From: Latrodectus hesperus
Lineage: Eukaryota; Arthropoda; Arachnida; Araneae; Theridiidae
NCBI GenBank assembly: GCA_037975125.1
Contig: CM075860.1
Span: 44,383,804-44,447,803 of the forward strand
Direction: 5' to 3'
Length of the DNA stretch: 64,000 bases
The notes beneath the pieces were generated by a model, which was given only the letters and a program-made list of their open reading frames with translations, was not told the DNA's origin and did no database searches. A program made the translations under genes and the position numbers. Positions 47,824 to 60,913 of the stretch are shown in pieces. Position 1 is the stretch's first letter. The number at the start of each line of letters is the position of its first letter.

Positions 47824-48990
47824 AAGAATTGATATTAATTCCAATTATATAGTAATTAATGTTCAAGAATTGGTTTTAATTGAAAAAATATGCTGAAAAA
47901 TTTTCTTAATCTTATTATATACTTTAATTGATGAAAGAATATCGATACAACTCTTGAAAATATTGAAATAATAGAATTTATTTCGCAATTAATGATTATA
48001 TATCATCACAATTATTCATTTATTTTGTCAGCATCATTAGTTGAGTCAACGATGTTATTAAAATATTGTGAGTGAAACGGAAATAATGTGCTTTGAACTT
48101 CGAGGTTTATTAAAACCTTTTCGCGAAAATAATTTGGCATCAAATGTATGAGAATGTCATTAGATATTAATTAAAGCTGACTTCGGACGCCAATGCATAG
48201 AGCTCAAATTAATTTCCATACTTCAAAAACTGGAATAATGGTCAAAGGAATTCATTATACTCTCATCGCAAACAAATTTTCAAAGTGATTTCACTTCATC
48301 ATCCTTTCTCTAGTACCTCTCCTTGTATTCTAGTACCTCTCCTAATTCCATTATTATCAACTAATATCTGCATTACAATTATAGAAATAAATGCATGTTC
48401 AAAATATTTTGAGTTAAATGACTTCAACACAAAAGAAATTCATTTCTAATTGAAATTTAAGGCATCTGATATGAAAAATTAATACATATTGTCGAATTCC
48501 ATCGTTCTTATGTTCTAAAATACACTTTTACATGGTAATAAAAAGTAAAAAAAGTGAGAAATTAACAATCTCATTAACTATTAGAATCCTTGATAAACCA
48601 AATATCTTTTGAAAGTTTGGGCTAACTGTTGTGAAAGGTTTCAGAACAATCACATTCTTTTTTTTTTAAAAAGGAAGCTTTTTGGAAACACAAAAAGGTA
48701 CAAAGGTACTTTCTAAAAAGGTACAAATGTAGACAAATGGAAGCTTAAAATGATAAAAAATGAATATTATGTTTGTAAATCTTGGTAAGTAAGTAAAACA
48801 AATCCATTTGTTAATATTGAAATTCAAAATTTTTAAATATTTATTTTAATATTTATGAACCGCGAGAATTCTACAACTAAACATGAGTTTCATATTGACT
48901 AATAGTTGGCAATATTCCTTTAAAGAATGAAAGCACATTAAAACCATAACGCAGCTGAATCTCTTTCAGTTGATATTGTAATAATTTCGA
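47824..48990. other. AT-rich non-coding stretch
   Basis: No gene recognised. A small tandem duplication, CTAGTACCTCTCC, occurs at 48310 and 48330. Confidence 0.45.
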
Positions 48991-48993
48991 CAA

Positions 48994-49100
48994 CCGCATG
49001 ATGGCGCTGCGGAGGCAGCAAAAATGAGTTTTAAAAACAGAAGAAAGGCGGGCTTCTCTGCTGGGAAGTAGAACGAGACTGTTGAGATTGTTATTGTGTG
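48994..49100 (+). other. Candidate 5' UTR exon / promoter-proximal region
   Basis: A short, less AT-rich block (CCGCATGATGGCGCTGCGG onward) with a small upstream-type frame (ATG at 49024, MSFKNRRKAGFSAGK then stop). It lies about 1 kb upstream of the candidate first coding exon at 50121-50274. It might be the transcription start region or a leader exon of the same gene; no promoter element is clear. Inference only. Confidence 0.3.
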
Positions 49101-50120
49101 TCTTCGCTTAAAAATGTTCATGTAAATTTAATTTTATGTTATGTGCAATCATAGATATTTGATTGCTAAAATTATGCGTGTTAAATTAGCTGCACAAATA
49201 TAATTCATCGATATAACAATATCAGTAAACTTCCCTGCAATTAGATTATAGAAGGGCTTTAAATTTTGTTAATCAATATAAGGGATTGAACTTAAGAATT
49301 CTCGACTCTTTTTGTTTGATACTTTTATTTACTTAATTTAAAACTCACAAAAAGAAGATAATGCGCTATTTTACTGTCTAATAAATTAATTTTATTGTCC
49401 TGGAATCAAGGTTAGTTGTCTGATTTTTATAACCGAATTGCATAAGTTTTAGTAGTATGATATCTTAGTAGATATTTAAGTCTTGAGAGTTAAGAGTATT
49501 TAATTTTTGTAAAACTTGCAAAAATGAAAGAAAATTTTAAAATTTAATATTTATTTTCATTATTTATTTTTGTTTAATTTTAAAGATCATTAATATTTAA
49601 TTTTAAATATTTAAAATGCCTAGATTATTAATAATAAATATTAAAAGTGTTGGCGTAATGGGAAGTGTTATTATTAAACTACAGAATAAATTTTTTTTCA
49701 CTTTTTATTTTATAAAACTATAGTTGATTAAAAATAATTCTCAAATTATATTGATAAGTATTTATAAACATTCATTGGTATAATTTTGTCATTTAAAATC
49801 TCATGGAAGTTTATTTTCATTGAAAGATCTGAAATTCATCTGTAATAAATATTTTACATAAATTATTTTTCAATATATTATATCAATGAACATTGCATTC
49901 AATATTCAAAGTACTGCGATATCAAATGTATGAAGTGTATTAATAAATGTACGTAAATATGTATGAAATGTATTAATAAATATTGATGCGTTGATGTATT
50001 GATGTGAAAAAGGTGTAATATTTCACATTTAAAATTTAATTAACTGAAGTATGATTATAATGTTTTGCATAATACTGCGTACAAATGAATATTTCTGATC
50101 AAATATTTTTTTATTGATAG

Positions 50121-50274
50121 AAGTTCTGTTGATTACCTTCCCATAACAATGCCGTTTGGGAGAAACAAAAGTGAGAAGTACGAGTTGAACCCTTCTGACA
50201 GAAGCAGAGACACCTATGGAGCATGCAGGAAAGCTGGAGAGGATGAAGATTATATACTATCCAGAGACGAGTTG
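50121..50274 (+). CDS. Candidate first coding exon of a host gene (42 codons)
   Basis: A pyrimidine-rich acceptor (TATTTTTTTATTGATAG, AG at 50119-50120) precedes a 28-bp leader and an ATG at 50149. The 42 codons read MPFGRNKSEKYELNPSDRSR at the N-terminus and end ...DYILSRDEL at a donor-like TTG|GTCAGT (50275), a phase-0 junction. Codon composition is balanced and the peptide is polar, with no low complexity and no transposon motif; after the donor, the frame runs into AT-rich sequence and stops. A polar start followed by a phase-0 splice suits a cytoplasmic N-terminus of a type II membrane protein. A DPP6/DPP10-type dipeptidyl-peptidase-like protein is one guess from family knowledge. The product is unproven. 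Confidence 0.45.
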
Positions 50275-50487
50275 GTCAGTTCTTTCAATAGTTATAATAA
50301 TATATATACTTGTATCAACCTTTAACTTTCTTGTATACATATATATATTTATATATAAATGAAATTTGAAAACATTTATATTATTGAAATTGGAAAAAAG
50401 TTTTTAAAAGAGCAACATCAATTATTTAGAGTAAAAAAAATAAATAAATACAATAAAACTTTAAATTGTTTTTTTCGATTTAAACTA

Positions 50488-50958
50488 ACCATAAAGTGGT
50501 GGTTTTGTCGTGTGTTTTTTCATTTTGATTTTTTTTATGTTCTATTTACAACGATTCAGTTTCTGAACCAATATCGCTAAAGATTTGAAAATTGAAAACT
50601 AATTTTCAGAACAACATGTAATTTTCAGGATTTTGAAAACTTTTACAAACGGAAAAATTACAGTTAAAAAATACATATTTATAACTGCTAAAAATTATGA
50701 ATGGATTTTTTCTTATCGCCGATGTCACTTAAACATTCGATGGGGAACTTCGCCTTATTTGCTGCCGCTCGAAGAATGCGATTTGAAGGCAGGCAGCATA
50801 TTCATAGACAAGTCGGATTTACGACGAAGTCTCAGTCAAATGTGACTTAAATGAAAAGTTATATGACGTCATGGATATTTTAAACAAATGAGAATTCTAA
50901 TAAAGAGATGTAATCATGATGATCTCAACTAGAAAGAAAGAAACAACCACTTTATGGT
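50488..50958. mobile_element. MITE copy 2 (TA target, 471 bp)
   Basis: TA at 50486-50487 and 50959-50960. Left ACCATAAAGTGGTGGTTTTG, complement of right ACCATAAAGTGGTTGTTTCT. Shares ends and a right-hand block with 33620-34216 (ACATTCGATG, AGACAAGTCGGATTTACGA, ATGACGTCATGGATATTTTA). It lies just downstream of the candidate exon. Non-coding. Confidence 0.8.
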
Positions 50959-50959
50959 T

Positions 50960-53835
50960 AAAATAAACATTGTCAGAGAATAAAATAAGCAAGTAAAAAT
51001 TGAAATTTAAAACGAGAAATAATGATAAACGAGATAATTCTGGTGGATTAAAAAAAGTAGTTTTATGTCATAAGAGGGAAGGGAGGAAAGGGAAATGTGT
51101 TTCGATTTATTTCTGCAATAATTCTCATGGAAAGTAATATGAAAGTTTATGAATTAATGTAAAAGAAATGAAAAGAAATAACACTAACTGAAAGAAAACA
51201 AAAAAAAAAATACTCTAAAACAAAACAAAATATTAATTTAAAGAAAAAACCCATCGGAAACGAAAGTTTCTCAAAAGAAACTATTGAATCTAGTTAACTA
51301 TATATAGATAATTGCTTAAAATGTTTTGAAAATAATAAATATTTGCAAGAAAAAGGATAATTATTCAATACATATTGAAGATTGCAAGTAAATAATAAAT
51401 TGAAAAGCAGTTTGAAAAGGATTGGAAAAATTAAAATTGGAAAATTAAACTACTGAGAAAGACGTTGAGCTAAGAGCAAATATATATGCTTAATGTGGAA
51501 GCAAAGGAATTATTATAATTCAAATTATAATGATGCTGCTATGTATCTAAAAAATTACTGTTACTAAGCATATGTATACATGCATCCATATTTTTAATTT
51601 CTTTTTATTCATAAACTGATTGAGTTTTAGAAAAAAATATAAATACATGTTTTCAAATTAGAAAAAAAGAAACCATTAAAGAGTAACATTTTTAAAATTT
51701 TATCAAAGAGCGTACCTATTTTTTTGATTACATATCACGTCTTGTAATCATAATATCAAAAAAGGCGAACTTAATTTTTTACTTTAAAAAAGCGATTTAT
51801 CTGTATTCATTTCATTAAAATTCAAATTAGGAATGCTGATAATTCAAAAAGAACTTGTAGTGAAGTTTAATGAATTGCGTTCTTCAGCTCTAATTAGTAT
51901 TAAGTCTTCCAAAATGCAGAGTGAAATAAAAGTTTTTCTTTTTGCTGCATTGCAATTTTTTTTACATCTTTTACGATTCTCATATTTAATTAAAAGCAAA
52001 GTCTATACGTTATTTTTGAAGCCATCATCCATAATCAGTGACATTATTCGTAACTGTGCGCATCATAATTATATTCATCAGTTATTTTTATTGTTACTAA
52101 ACGTAAAACATTTTGGGGGTTCAGTGTAGAATCGGGTACTCCTTGGTTTGACGAAACATTTGGAGATACATCTAGGCGATAAAATTTAATTTCTGGTAGC
52201 CCGACTAACTCTGTCTCTGTATAGCGGCTTTATTAGTCACATGTTGGCGCCTTCCTCGGTGTCAAAAAAATCGCCAAAGAATCAACTCTTATTGTAAGTT
52301 TTTACTCATTTTAAATATTATATTATACACTATGGTGCTCATAATTATAACGAAAACTGCGTTTTTTAAAAAACGAATGACAACATAATATTTAAAAACT
52401 GCTCTGACATTTAATTATGTAATCACTTGCTATAATATTAGAATTAAGAACTATTTGAAATAAATTAGGAATTATTATGAAGTGCTTCTCATAATTCTAT
52501 TTAATTAATTGCTTTTTAACATTTGTCATATATTTTGACATAAATTTGGGGTCACTGTTACTTTTTATACAAATTTCCAAAAATATTATATTTTCGGTAG
52601 ATTTAACTTTTTTCTTTAAAATTTCTTATTAACAAATTTTTGCAAAAAAATGTTTATTTGGCTATTTGTTTTAAAAATGTCCTGAGAAATTTAGTAATAT
52701 GGAACTTAAAGTAGAAAAATATGAATCTTAAAATAAATAAAAGTGATAAAAGTTTCTCAAATCGCGAAATACTTCTGTAGAGATAAAAATATATGACTGT
52801 GGTCTTAAAAATAAATAAATAAAAATTATTTAAAAAAATTAAACATTTTTATCTATTTTTTTCGGAAAGAAAGAGAAAAGAGCAAGAGCAAAATCCGAGA
52901 CACAATTTAATGCAATACATCATCTGGTGTTGCAGTTCGGAAAATTGTTTTCTCGATGAATTTCTTGGCATCTTAAAAATATCATTAATTATGTGTTTTA
53001 AGAATTTATAATAATCATGAATATTCACCAAACGTATAAAAATAATAGAAAACTGCATTTTACAAAACCTGATGAACTCTCACTCAAAAAAACTGTTATT
53101 AAATTGATTCAAAAGAATATTAAATGGAAAAACTGCAATAGTTTCTGGTGAAAGTATTCTTCAATTTGGATAGAGCTTTGGTGTTATTCAGTTTTAAAGA
53201 AAAACTCTGTTACGTTTTGGCTTGGAATTTCAGCACAATTAGAAAAATTTAATAATATAAAAAGGTATTAACTTTAAAATGTATATAGAGAAAACTTAGA
53301 ACTGGAGCTATACCAGCTATACAGGCATATTATAAGAGTTTCAAATGTTATATTCCAACAAGGATCTTTTCCAACTTTTTGATTAAAAAAAATTGTTCTG
53401 AGAGGATAAAATGAAATGGTTGTTTTGGAAAAGCCAGAAACGAAAGTTCTTAATTTAAAGATCATTGAAAATGTTTGAGAATATCGCAAGATATATACAT
53501 AACGGTGGCAACGATATTCTGATTTAGGAGATTTTGTTAATTCTGCTCAGGATGCATGAAATGAATTAGAAGTAAAAAATATTAAAAAAACCAAACATAA
53601 AAGTGCTGCCAAACAGGATGGCAGAATGTTTACAAGAATAGGGTGGCGAGAACTGATTATTAATATTTTTTTTTAAATGTACAGAGTGCAGTGGGTAAAA
53701 TCGGTCCGTTGCAATATTATAAAATATTGCACTCATTTTTTGGAATGATTTGTTTATATTCATGTATAACGTTTTTGGCAACTAAATCTGTGTGTGTGTT
53801 GGATCTATATTCTTTGAGATTTCATTGAATTCGAT
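50960..53835. other. AT-rich non-coding stretch
   Basis: Long AT-rich stretch without a recognisable gene, SINE head or TIR. A 98-codon frame at 51833 lacks domain features. If the exon at 50121 is real, this may be intron. Confidence 0.45.
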
Positions 53836-53839
53836 TTGG

Positions 53840-54480
<641 letters not shown>

Positions 54481-55018
54481 TTAACTTTACATGACGTGCG
54501 CGCGCGCGTATTCTATATATTTAATATCTGATATTCTTTGTGTCTTTATGATTGAGAATGAGCATATTTATTTTGCTCTCAGTCTCTTGTTTATTTTATT
54601 TACCTAGATACATTTTTATTTGAAATTTTAACAGTATAGATGTTAATTTTATTATTATAATTTTAAATGTAATTTAGTAAAATTAAGAATACTATTGACG
54701 CTATTGTTAAATTTTATTGATTCATTTGAAATTAATTTTTATTGACATATTCGAAATCAAGTATTATGGTAATCTTGAAAAAGAGGGGTCCTTGTGTAAC
54801 GACCTGACTCTCCTAGTCGAAACATCAAAAAGAATAATTTACAGTAAATTAAAAAGTAATAGAGCCTCCTTGTGTAAAGTGATGCAGCTTTGGATAAGGG
54901 GTGGAGTATCTTGTTCTGCAAAAGTAGTAGGCTCTTCAGTTTCCTACCACCATCTGTTGAAGTTGCTTTCCTTTCGTTTGCTTACTGGGCATCATTGTTT
55001 GCAGAAGCATTTGCATCT
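54481..55018. other. Unassigned stretch
   Basis: Contains a CG-alternating run, GTGCGCGCGCGCGT (about 54495-54508), unusual in AT-rich DNA. Part of a 153-codon frame (54717-55178) lies here without recognised domains and runs into the next element. No gene supported. Confidence 0.35.
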
Positions 55019-55020
55019 TA

Positions 55021-55638
55021 CAGTAATTCCCCCTATAACCTGGTACTCTTATAGTGCGTTTTCATATTACGTTATTTCTTGTTTCTCGTATAACACGTGT
55101 TTTTCCTCATATAACGTTGATTACCCATGTTATGTTTCAGTACTGCGAAATTTAAAGTTCATTATCAATTTCGCATAAATTTGCACATAGTGTCAAATGC
55201 GTTCTTATACGATTAAATTATTGACCTTTGAACATTCTGTTAGAAAAAGATGTTGGGGTGGAACGTTATTTCAGATAGTTCTTACAGAGATTAGACCTGT
55301 CATAAAACTGTTTTGGGAATGATTTTGATTTATTTGAAAGCAATTGTTTTTTAGTTACATTAGTAAAAGTTTTTTTTTTAACTTTAAAATGTTCTTAATT
55401 TGATTTTAATTAAACGCATACATTTTGTTCATAACATTGTTTTTTTCTTAATATTTTATTTATATCCCCTTTCAACTAGAAAAGTTTATTTGTACATAAC
55501 GCGTTATACGAGGTCATACGAGCGCGTTTTACGAGAATGCTCGTTTAGCGAGTTTTCCTACAACGTGGAACCAATATACCGTGTTATAGCAACACCCCCT
55601 AGAATACTCTAGGGGTGTCTGTTATAGGGGGGCTACTA
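55021..55638. mobile_element. pogo/Tigger-type MITE (618 bp)
   Basis: Left end CAGTAATTCCCCCTATAACC after TA (55019-55020); complement of the right end TAGTAGCCCCCCTATAACAG before TA (55639-55640). CAGTA...TATAAC ends with TA duplication are typical of Tigger-type elements. The interior repeats TATAACG-type words (CTCGTATAACACGTG at about 55086; ACGCGTTATACGAGG at about 55499). A local hairpin CCCCCTAGAATACTCTAGGGG lies near the right end. No transposase is encoded. The frame at 55400-55612 is chance. Confidence 0.75.
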
Positions 55639-55640
55639 TA

Positions 55641-56447
55641 TTGATGTCAAGGAATTGTCTAGTAGCCCTTTATATCCCCAGGGATGTATTTGGAAGGTGG
55701 CAATTTCAGACATTGCTTCATTGTTTGAAAGTTTCTAGAAAACAACTCGATGGAAGCTAATCTTAATTCTTTTTATGCTTCGTCATCACTTTATTGGGCA
55801 GCTCGTCAAATAATGGCAGAGATGCCGAAGACGGGTGTAGGATAAAAAATTTATTTTAAATAAATGTTTCATATAACGTAGCAAATTTTTCAGTATTCTC
55901 CTAAAATTAATATCCAGATTTCATTGTAAATTCATAAAACAATTTTGATAGGTAAAAGTTGTATGAATCTATTAATTTAAATGCTATTTTTGTAAATATT
56001 TATTTTCTATTGAATATAATACAGTCAATAGTTCGTCAATAATGTTTTCATTTATCAAATTTTAGATGCCCATGTAATACTGCATTCTTGTACGTTACAT
56101 TTAACGTTTATAAATCTGTCGCTGTTCTTATAATTTTTCTTGTTTATTTTTAATATTTGATTTTTTTATTTCCTAATAATAGCTTGGGAATAGCAGTTGC
56201 TAAAAAAATTTAAATTAATTTTCATATAAGAGTATGTGAATAAGATTTTGGTAAATCTCACACATAATTTAAATATCCCAGTTCCTGTTTATGAAAAATT
56301 ATGAATTACTTCGTCAAAATTTATAAATTATTAATTACTTCGTCATAATTTTAATTTTATTGATAATTCTATTAAAAAATAGAGGTTTTTCATAAATTCA
56401 TAGAGAATTACTGAAGAGAAATTAGCTTACCATTGTAAATAATGATG

Positions 56448-56450
<3 letters not shown>
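55641..56450. other. AT-rich non-coding stretch
   Basis: Nothing recognised. Confidence 0.4.

Positions 56451-56541
<91 letters not shown>
56451..56541. repeat. (TA)n microsatellite
   Basis: Pure (TA)n of about 90 bp. Confidence 0.97.
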
Positions 56542-56543
<2 letters not shown>

Positions 56544-56931
56544 GTTTATTAAATTAAATTTACATTTTTTTTACATTTTGCATTTTAAAATTTAAGAATA
56601 AATAATTTAAAATTTTATTATTGGTCTCGACATTAAGGACGTCAATATATTTATGAACCTTATTTAATTTCTAATAATGAATTACTAAACACAAAAATAT
56701 AAATTAAGATAGAAATATTTCAATTATATATTTTTTACTTGTAATCATATTCATTTTAGCTTGGACTTTTTTTATCACAATAAGGAAAATAAGGGAAAAC
56801 TATAAAAGCAATTTGATCTACTAAAATTAATTATAATATTATTGTTATTATATTTTATTAAAAAATACAATTGTTACAATATATTTTTATTTTTTAAAAT
56901 ATAATACTGAAGCTATTATATATCATATCTG

Positions 56932-57137
56932 CTGACCGATGGCAGAGTGGTTAGTGTTCCTAACTTCAAAGTTGTAGGTCCCATGTTCGAGCCCCAGTTC
57001 AAGCCTGGATTTTACTTTTGGGGCAAAGATGGCGCACCAACTAGCTGCTTCTTTGCATATGAGAGTTCATCCCCTTCGCCCCTTGTAGCGCTAATAGGAT
57101 GATTCCCATGAGCAGCCAAGGCATTGCCAAAAAATGT
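56932..57137 (+). mobile_element. tRNA-derived SINE, family G
   Basis: The head GCTGACCGATGGCAGAGTGG is close to family C, with B-box ATGTTCGAGCCCC (about 56982), but the body (GGGGCAAAGATGGCGCACC, CATCCCCTTCGCCCCTTG) is unlike families A-F. Single copy in the window; no clear TSD. Confidence 0.7.
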
Positions 57138-58150
57138 AATGCTTTTATTGTTATAGTTTATTATAATCTAATTATAAAAGTATTTTGTAATACTAACGGC
57201 AAATTCGGCAAGCCTTTGCAAGTTATATCTTTCAATGGAAAATGAGTACATAGTTTTCAGAGATCAATTGTGATATGGAAAAAACAATTGTAACATGTTT
57301 TCCTGTATATAATCCGCGGATTATGTGTTAAAAAAGTTTCGAATTTCTTTGAGCGTTTTATACGCCACCGTGGATAATCTGATAAAAGCATTTTCCCTCA
57401 GAAAAGTTTTCAATAAAATTTTGAAACAGATGCCGTTTATGTTTATTAAAATAAATAACAGATGGCGCCACAACATTGGTCAATGCAATTTCGCCTTCTG
57501 TCTTGACCTAAGTTGAGAGACATTCAAATTCGTATCGTCATGTGGAAGGGAATTTGACAGTAAATTTTAAACTAAAAGCGATAGGGATGGAAATTAAAAA
57601 ACAATGGTGACAAACGTGTTATTGTAAGAGGAAAAACAGAGCATGCGCCATACGAAAGAAAAATGTATCCAATGCGCAGTTCAAAAATAATCCATTTATT
57701 TTTAATTATTGATGAAACAAATATATTTTATTTTTAAAATATATCTAACCTCGTTTTAAAAGTTATTAAAAACTAAAAATCGATAAATTTTTACTGGAAT
57801 CTTCTCGAATCTTGATGGATGTCGCACTTTCATCTCAGTTTAACGCACTTTGCGTTGAAAGGGATCCACAAACAGATCTTTTACATAATAAATATTATAT
57901 TTTTTCTGTACAATTTATTATTTTGTTTGGCTTTACATTATCAGCTTGTCTTTCTCATACTAGATTCTCTTTCCATTTCAGAATAATATCAGAAACTGTC
58001 TACGTGTTACGAAACACAAAATCTAGATCTAAAATTGTAGATCGGACACTTATGTTTCTTATGCACTAGATGGTGCTAGTCTCAAACGTTAAAGTAATCA
58101 ACATGAGAACAATCATAAATGAATTGAATGATGTACAGAGTGCTTTAAAA
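57138..58150. other. Unassigned non-coding stretch
   Basis: Mixed composition with short frames (57325, 57812) lacking domain features. No repeat family recognised. Confidence 0.35.
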
Positions 58151-58160
58151 TTCCATTTAG

Positions 58161-58850
58161 GCCGTTGTTGCACCAGTATGCTTTCCCGCACTCAGCCCTG
58201 TTGGGATCCACCAGTTATACAGAAGCAGCCGGGTGGAGTCTTCGGGATTTTGAAGCAAGGACTAAGCAGCAAACTCCCAATACTTGGCCTGCCACTCCCA
58301 GAGATATCATTTCACTTGGATGACATTGCGACCCCTCAGTTTTAACGTGCTCTAGAAAAACATAAGAAAACACGAAGGATCTTCGGTCAAGCTGGGATTC
58401 GAACTCACTCCCTTCCCCTAATGAGAACGTCACTCTAATCAACCAGATCACCGTGATCTTTCTATTTAGGCCGTGGTAGCCTAGTGGTTGGGGCATCGGC
58501 CTTTTGCCCGGAAAGGCTGGATTCAATTCCCAATGCCATCAAAGTCCCACAGAGTGCGAGCGATATACGTGCTCGTTAAATCTGTGGAATCAAAAGTCCT
58601 CTGGTCGGTCACTGAGCAGTTAGAACGGGTGTAACAGTATGGAGAAAATTCCCTCCCCCTCCAGATCAAAGTCAAAATTAAGGGATTTGATTCGCTAGTG
58701 GTGCCCTCTATCGGAGGAGCCATAGAGAAAAGACGAACTTCGACATTCGTAGTGCTCTGATTCAACAAAAGACTCACCCTTCTGATTTAATTTTACATAG
58801 CCGTTTGCTAGCGAGCTTGGCTTGCACAAGTGTCATAAATAATAACAAAA
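58161..58850 (+). mobile_element. SINE family A interrupted by a SINE near its 5' end
   Basis: Family A copy from 58470 to 58850 (head GCCGTGGTAGCCTAGTGG, B-box-like GGATTCAATTCCC, shared A/B tail, short AATAATAAC end). The first bases of its head, GGCCGTTG (58160-58167), are stranded left of a minus-strand SINE. The target duplication CATTTAG before the head (58154-58160) and after the tail (58852-58858) supports this reconstruction of the original insertion. Confidence 0.78.
58168..58461 (-). mobile_element. SINE family H, nested, minus strand
   Basis: Minus-strand tRNA-headed element: B-box complement GGGATTCGAACTCACTCC near 58390, head complement CCAGATCACCGTGATC at the right end, and a GC-rich body. 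Duplication CCATTTAGGCCGTTG (58153-58167) / CTATTTAGGCCGTGG (58462-58476) matches at 13 of 15 positions and includes the first bases of the family A head, so it inserted into that SINE. Confidence 0.75.
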
Positions 58851-58858
58851 GCATTTAG

Positions 58859-59590
58859 TTACGAATTTGTTGAACAGCGTACTAGTTGCACTAAACAAGT
58901 ACGAAACATGTAGGCATATATATTTTCTATCAGCGGTTTATGGGGAAGACTGCAAACATACCTACACTTAACAATAAGCAAAACAATACTTATGCAAAAA
59001 AAAAAAAAAAAATTTTTCTAAAAATAGCAACGATTATTTTTTAATGTATACTGTGGGAATGCGTAAAGTAAGTCGACTCATGATACATTACATATATTTC
59101 CTACTCACAGGGGTTAAAAACAAGAAAAAAACATAAACACCATTTTAAAAAAATGGAGAAAGGGACCGCGGCCCCCTTCTTGTAGCGGGGAGAGTTCCGG
59201 CAAGGAATGTTTTGCCCATTTAAGTTAATTATATATTGGTATGAAAAACTTAACAGGAAATTCAAATCAGAGATAATTTCTTTTTAAATTAACTACTAAT
59301 TTTTTAATCATATTTCGAAATGAAACCTAGCTTCAATTTTAAGTTTATCAATTTTTATATGGGTTTCCTTCTCTTCCATGCGGCTGTTCTAAGTTCAATT
59401 CTGGATTAAGATTTAGTTGTTAAACCGAATTAGGAATTTATATAGATTATAGGTTAACATATAGAAAATAATTGTTTTATTTACATAAATATATATATTT
59501 TAACATATAAGTCAAAAAGTCAAATAAATTGTTTAACATAATGAGATATGTGCAATTTTCTTTTTGTAAAGTATTTAAGCAATTGATAGC
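58859..59590. other. Non-coding; contains one diverged GC-rich repeat word
   Basis: At about 59155-59215 GGGACCGCGGCCCCCTTCTTGTAGCGGGGAGAGTTCCGGCAAGG-type text (GC-rich) resembles the repeat at 60914 and 61260 (TCTTGAAGCGAG, GTTCCGGAAA). The remainder is AT-rich. Confidence 0.45.

Positions 59591-59591
<1 letters not shown>

Positions 59592-59630
<39 letters not shown>
59592..59630. repeat. (TA)n microsatellite (short)
   Basis: (TA)n of about 39 bp. Confidence 0.95.
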
Positions 59631-59634
<4 letters not shown>

Positions 59635-60913
59635 CAATTTTAAATGAGAGACAATTTATAAAAAAATAAAAAACTCAAAATATTTTCTCAATAATTTGAA
59701 TATTTGAATATAAACTCGAGTAAATTTCTTGTTTATGTATATTTAAATTTTCTAAGTTACAGCTATCTTTCATGAATTTCATAAATTCAGATATGAATAA
59801 AACATTTCTTATATAGAAGTTAGAGAATGAAAAAGATAAATTTACTCTAAATATATTTCTTCTCTCCCTATGAAAATGTGACTAATGTTATTCAGTTTAA
59901 TACATGAATAAAAATATTTATCTTATCGAAAAACTCGTAGTAAGCTCAAGATTTTAAACAAGATAACTGTTTTACATTTTTTCTAAACACTAGGGATTCT
60001 CTTGGAGTTTTTCATCAGTTATGGAAGTTTGAGTAGCATTAATATATTAAATAAAGTAAATATGGATAATTTAACTATATCATATATTATAATAATATAA
60101 AACTCCTGACATTAAACATAGAATACTTTTGAAATGAGTCAATCACAAGTTGCATCTATTTATAAATGCATTTTACAGTCAACTACTTCAAAATAATAAG
60201 TCGAGGAAGATACAATTGTGGACAAGTTATCTTATTTAATATAAAACATTTCTTATAAAAAGAAAAATTTAAATAGAAGAAAATCATTCCACATTTTGAT
60301 TCAATATTAACGAGCTTTTATGAATGTTGATATCATTAAAGTTATAAATTTTGTTGTTGTGTGAGTTATGAGAAATATATAACATTTATTTATATTTACA
60401 TTATATTTCAGAAAAAAATATGAAATATATATTTATCATTTATTGGCATATGTTTTGAAGAATATACTATAAATAGGTTTTTACTTACAAAGTTGCCAGG
60501 TGAAAACATCAAATATAGTTACAAAAAATTGCTATTTTGAAAAATAATGATACTTATTATTAAGTTATGTTTGTTCAAGACAATAATTATCCCATGAAAA
60601 CCAATCCCACATATAGATCAACTGAATGCTAATCGAAGAAGGTTTAGAAAGCTTTATATAAGGTCAATAAATATTGAGATGTCAATATTCCATTCATCCT
60701 CACGCCAATGAATTTTTAATGGTCGTCGTATAGAGAAGACCGAAAACACGTTCTGTGCATGAGGAAAAAAAAATACTTTTTCAAAATTAAAAAAAAAAAA
60801 AATCATGGTAAATATTGTTATTTTGTTTCTTCCAAAGATAGCTTTATATTTACACAAAAAAAGTTCTATATCCTTTCTACACCCACAATGGTTGCTTTTA
60901 TAAGACAGTTTTA
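59631..60913. other. AT-rich non-coding stretch
   Basis: Nothing recognised. Confidence 0.45.

Noticed and set aside
54717..55178. 153-codon open frame
   Set aside because: No domain features, starts in unique AT-rich DNA and crosses the left border of the MITE at 55021.
55400..55612. Short peptide phrase in this frame recalling a dipeptidyl-peptidase-like protein
   Set aside because: It lies inside the Tigger-type MITE, in repetitive TATAACG text with no splice sites; chance similarity.
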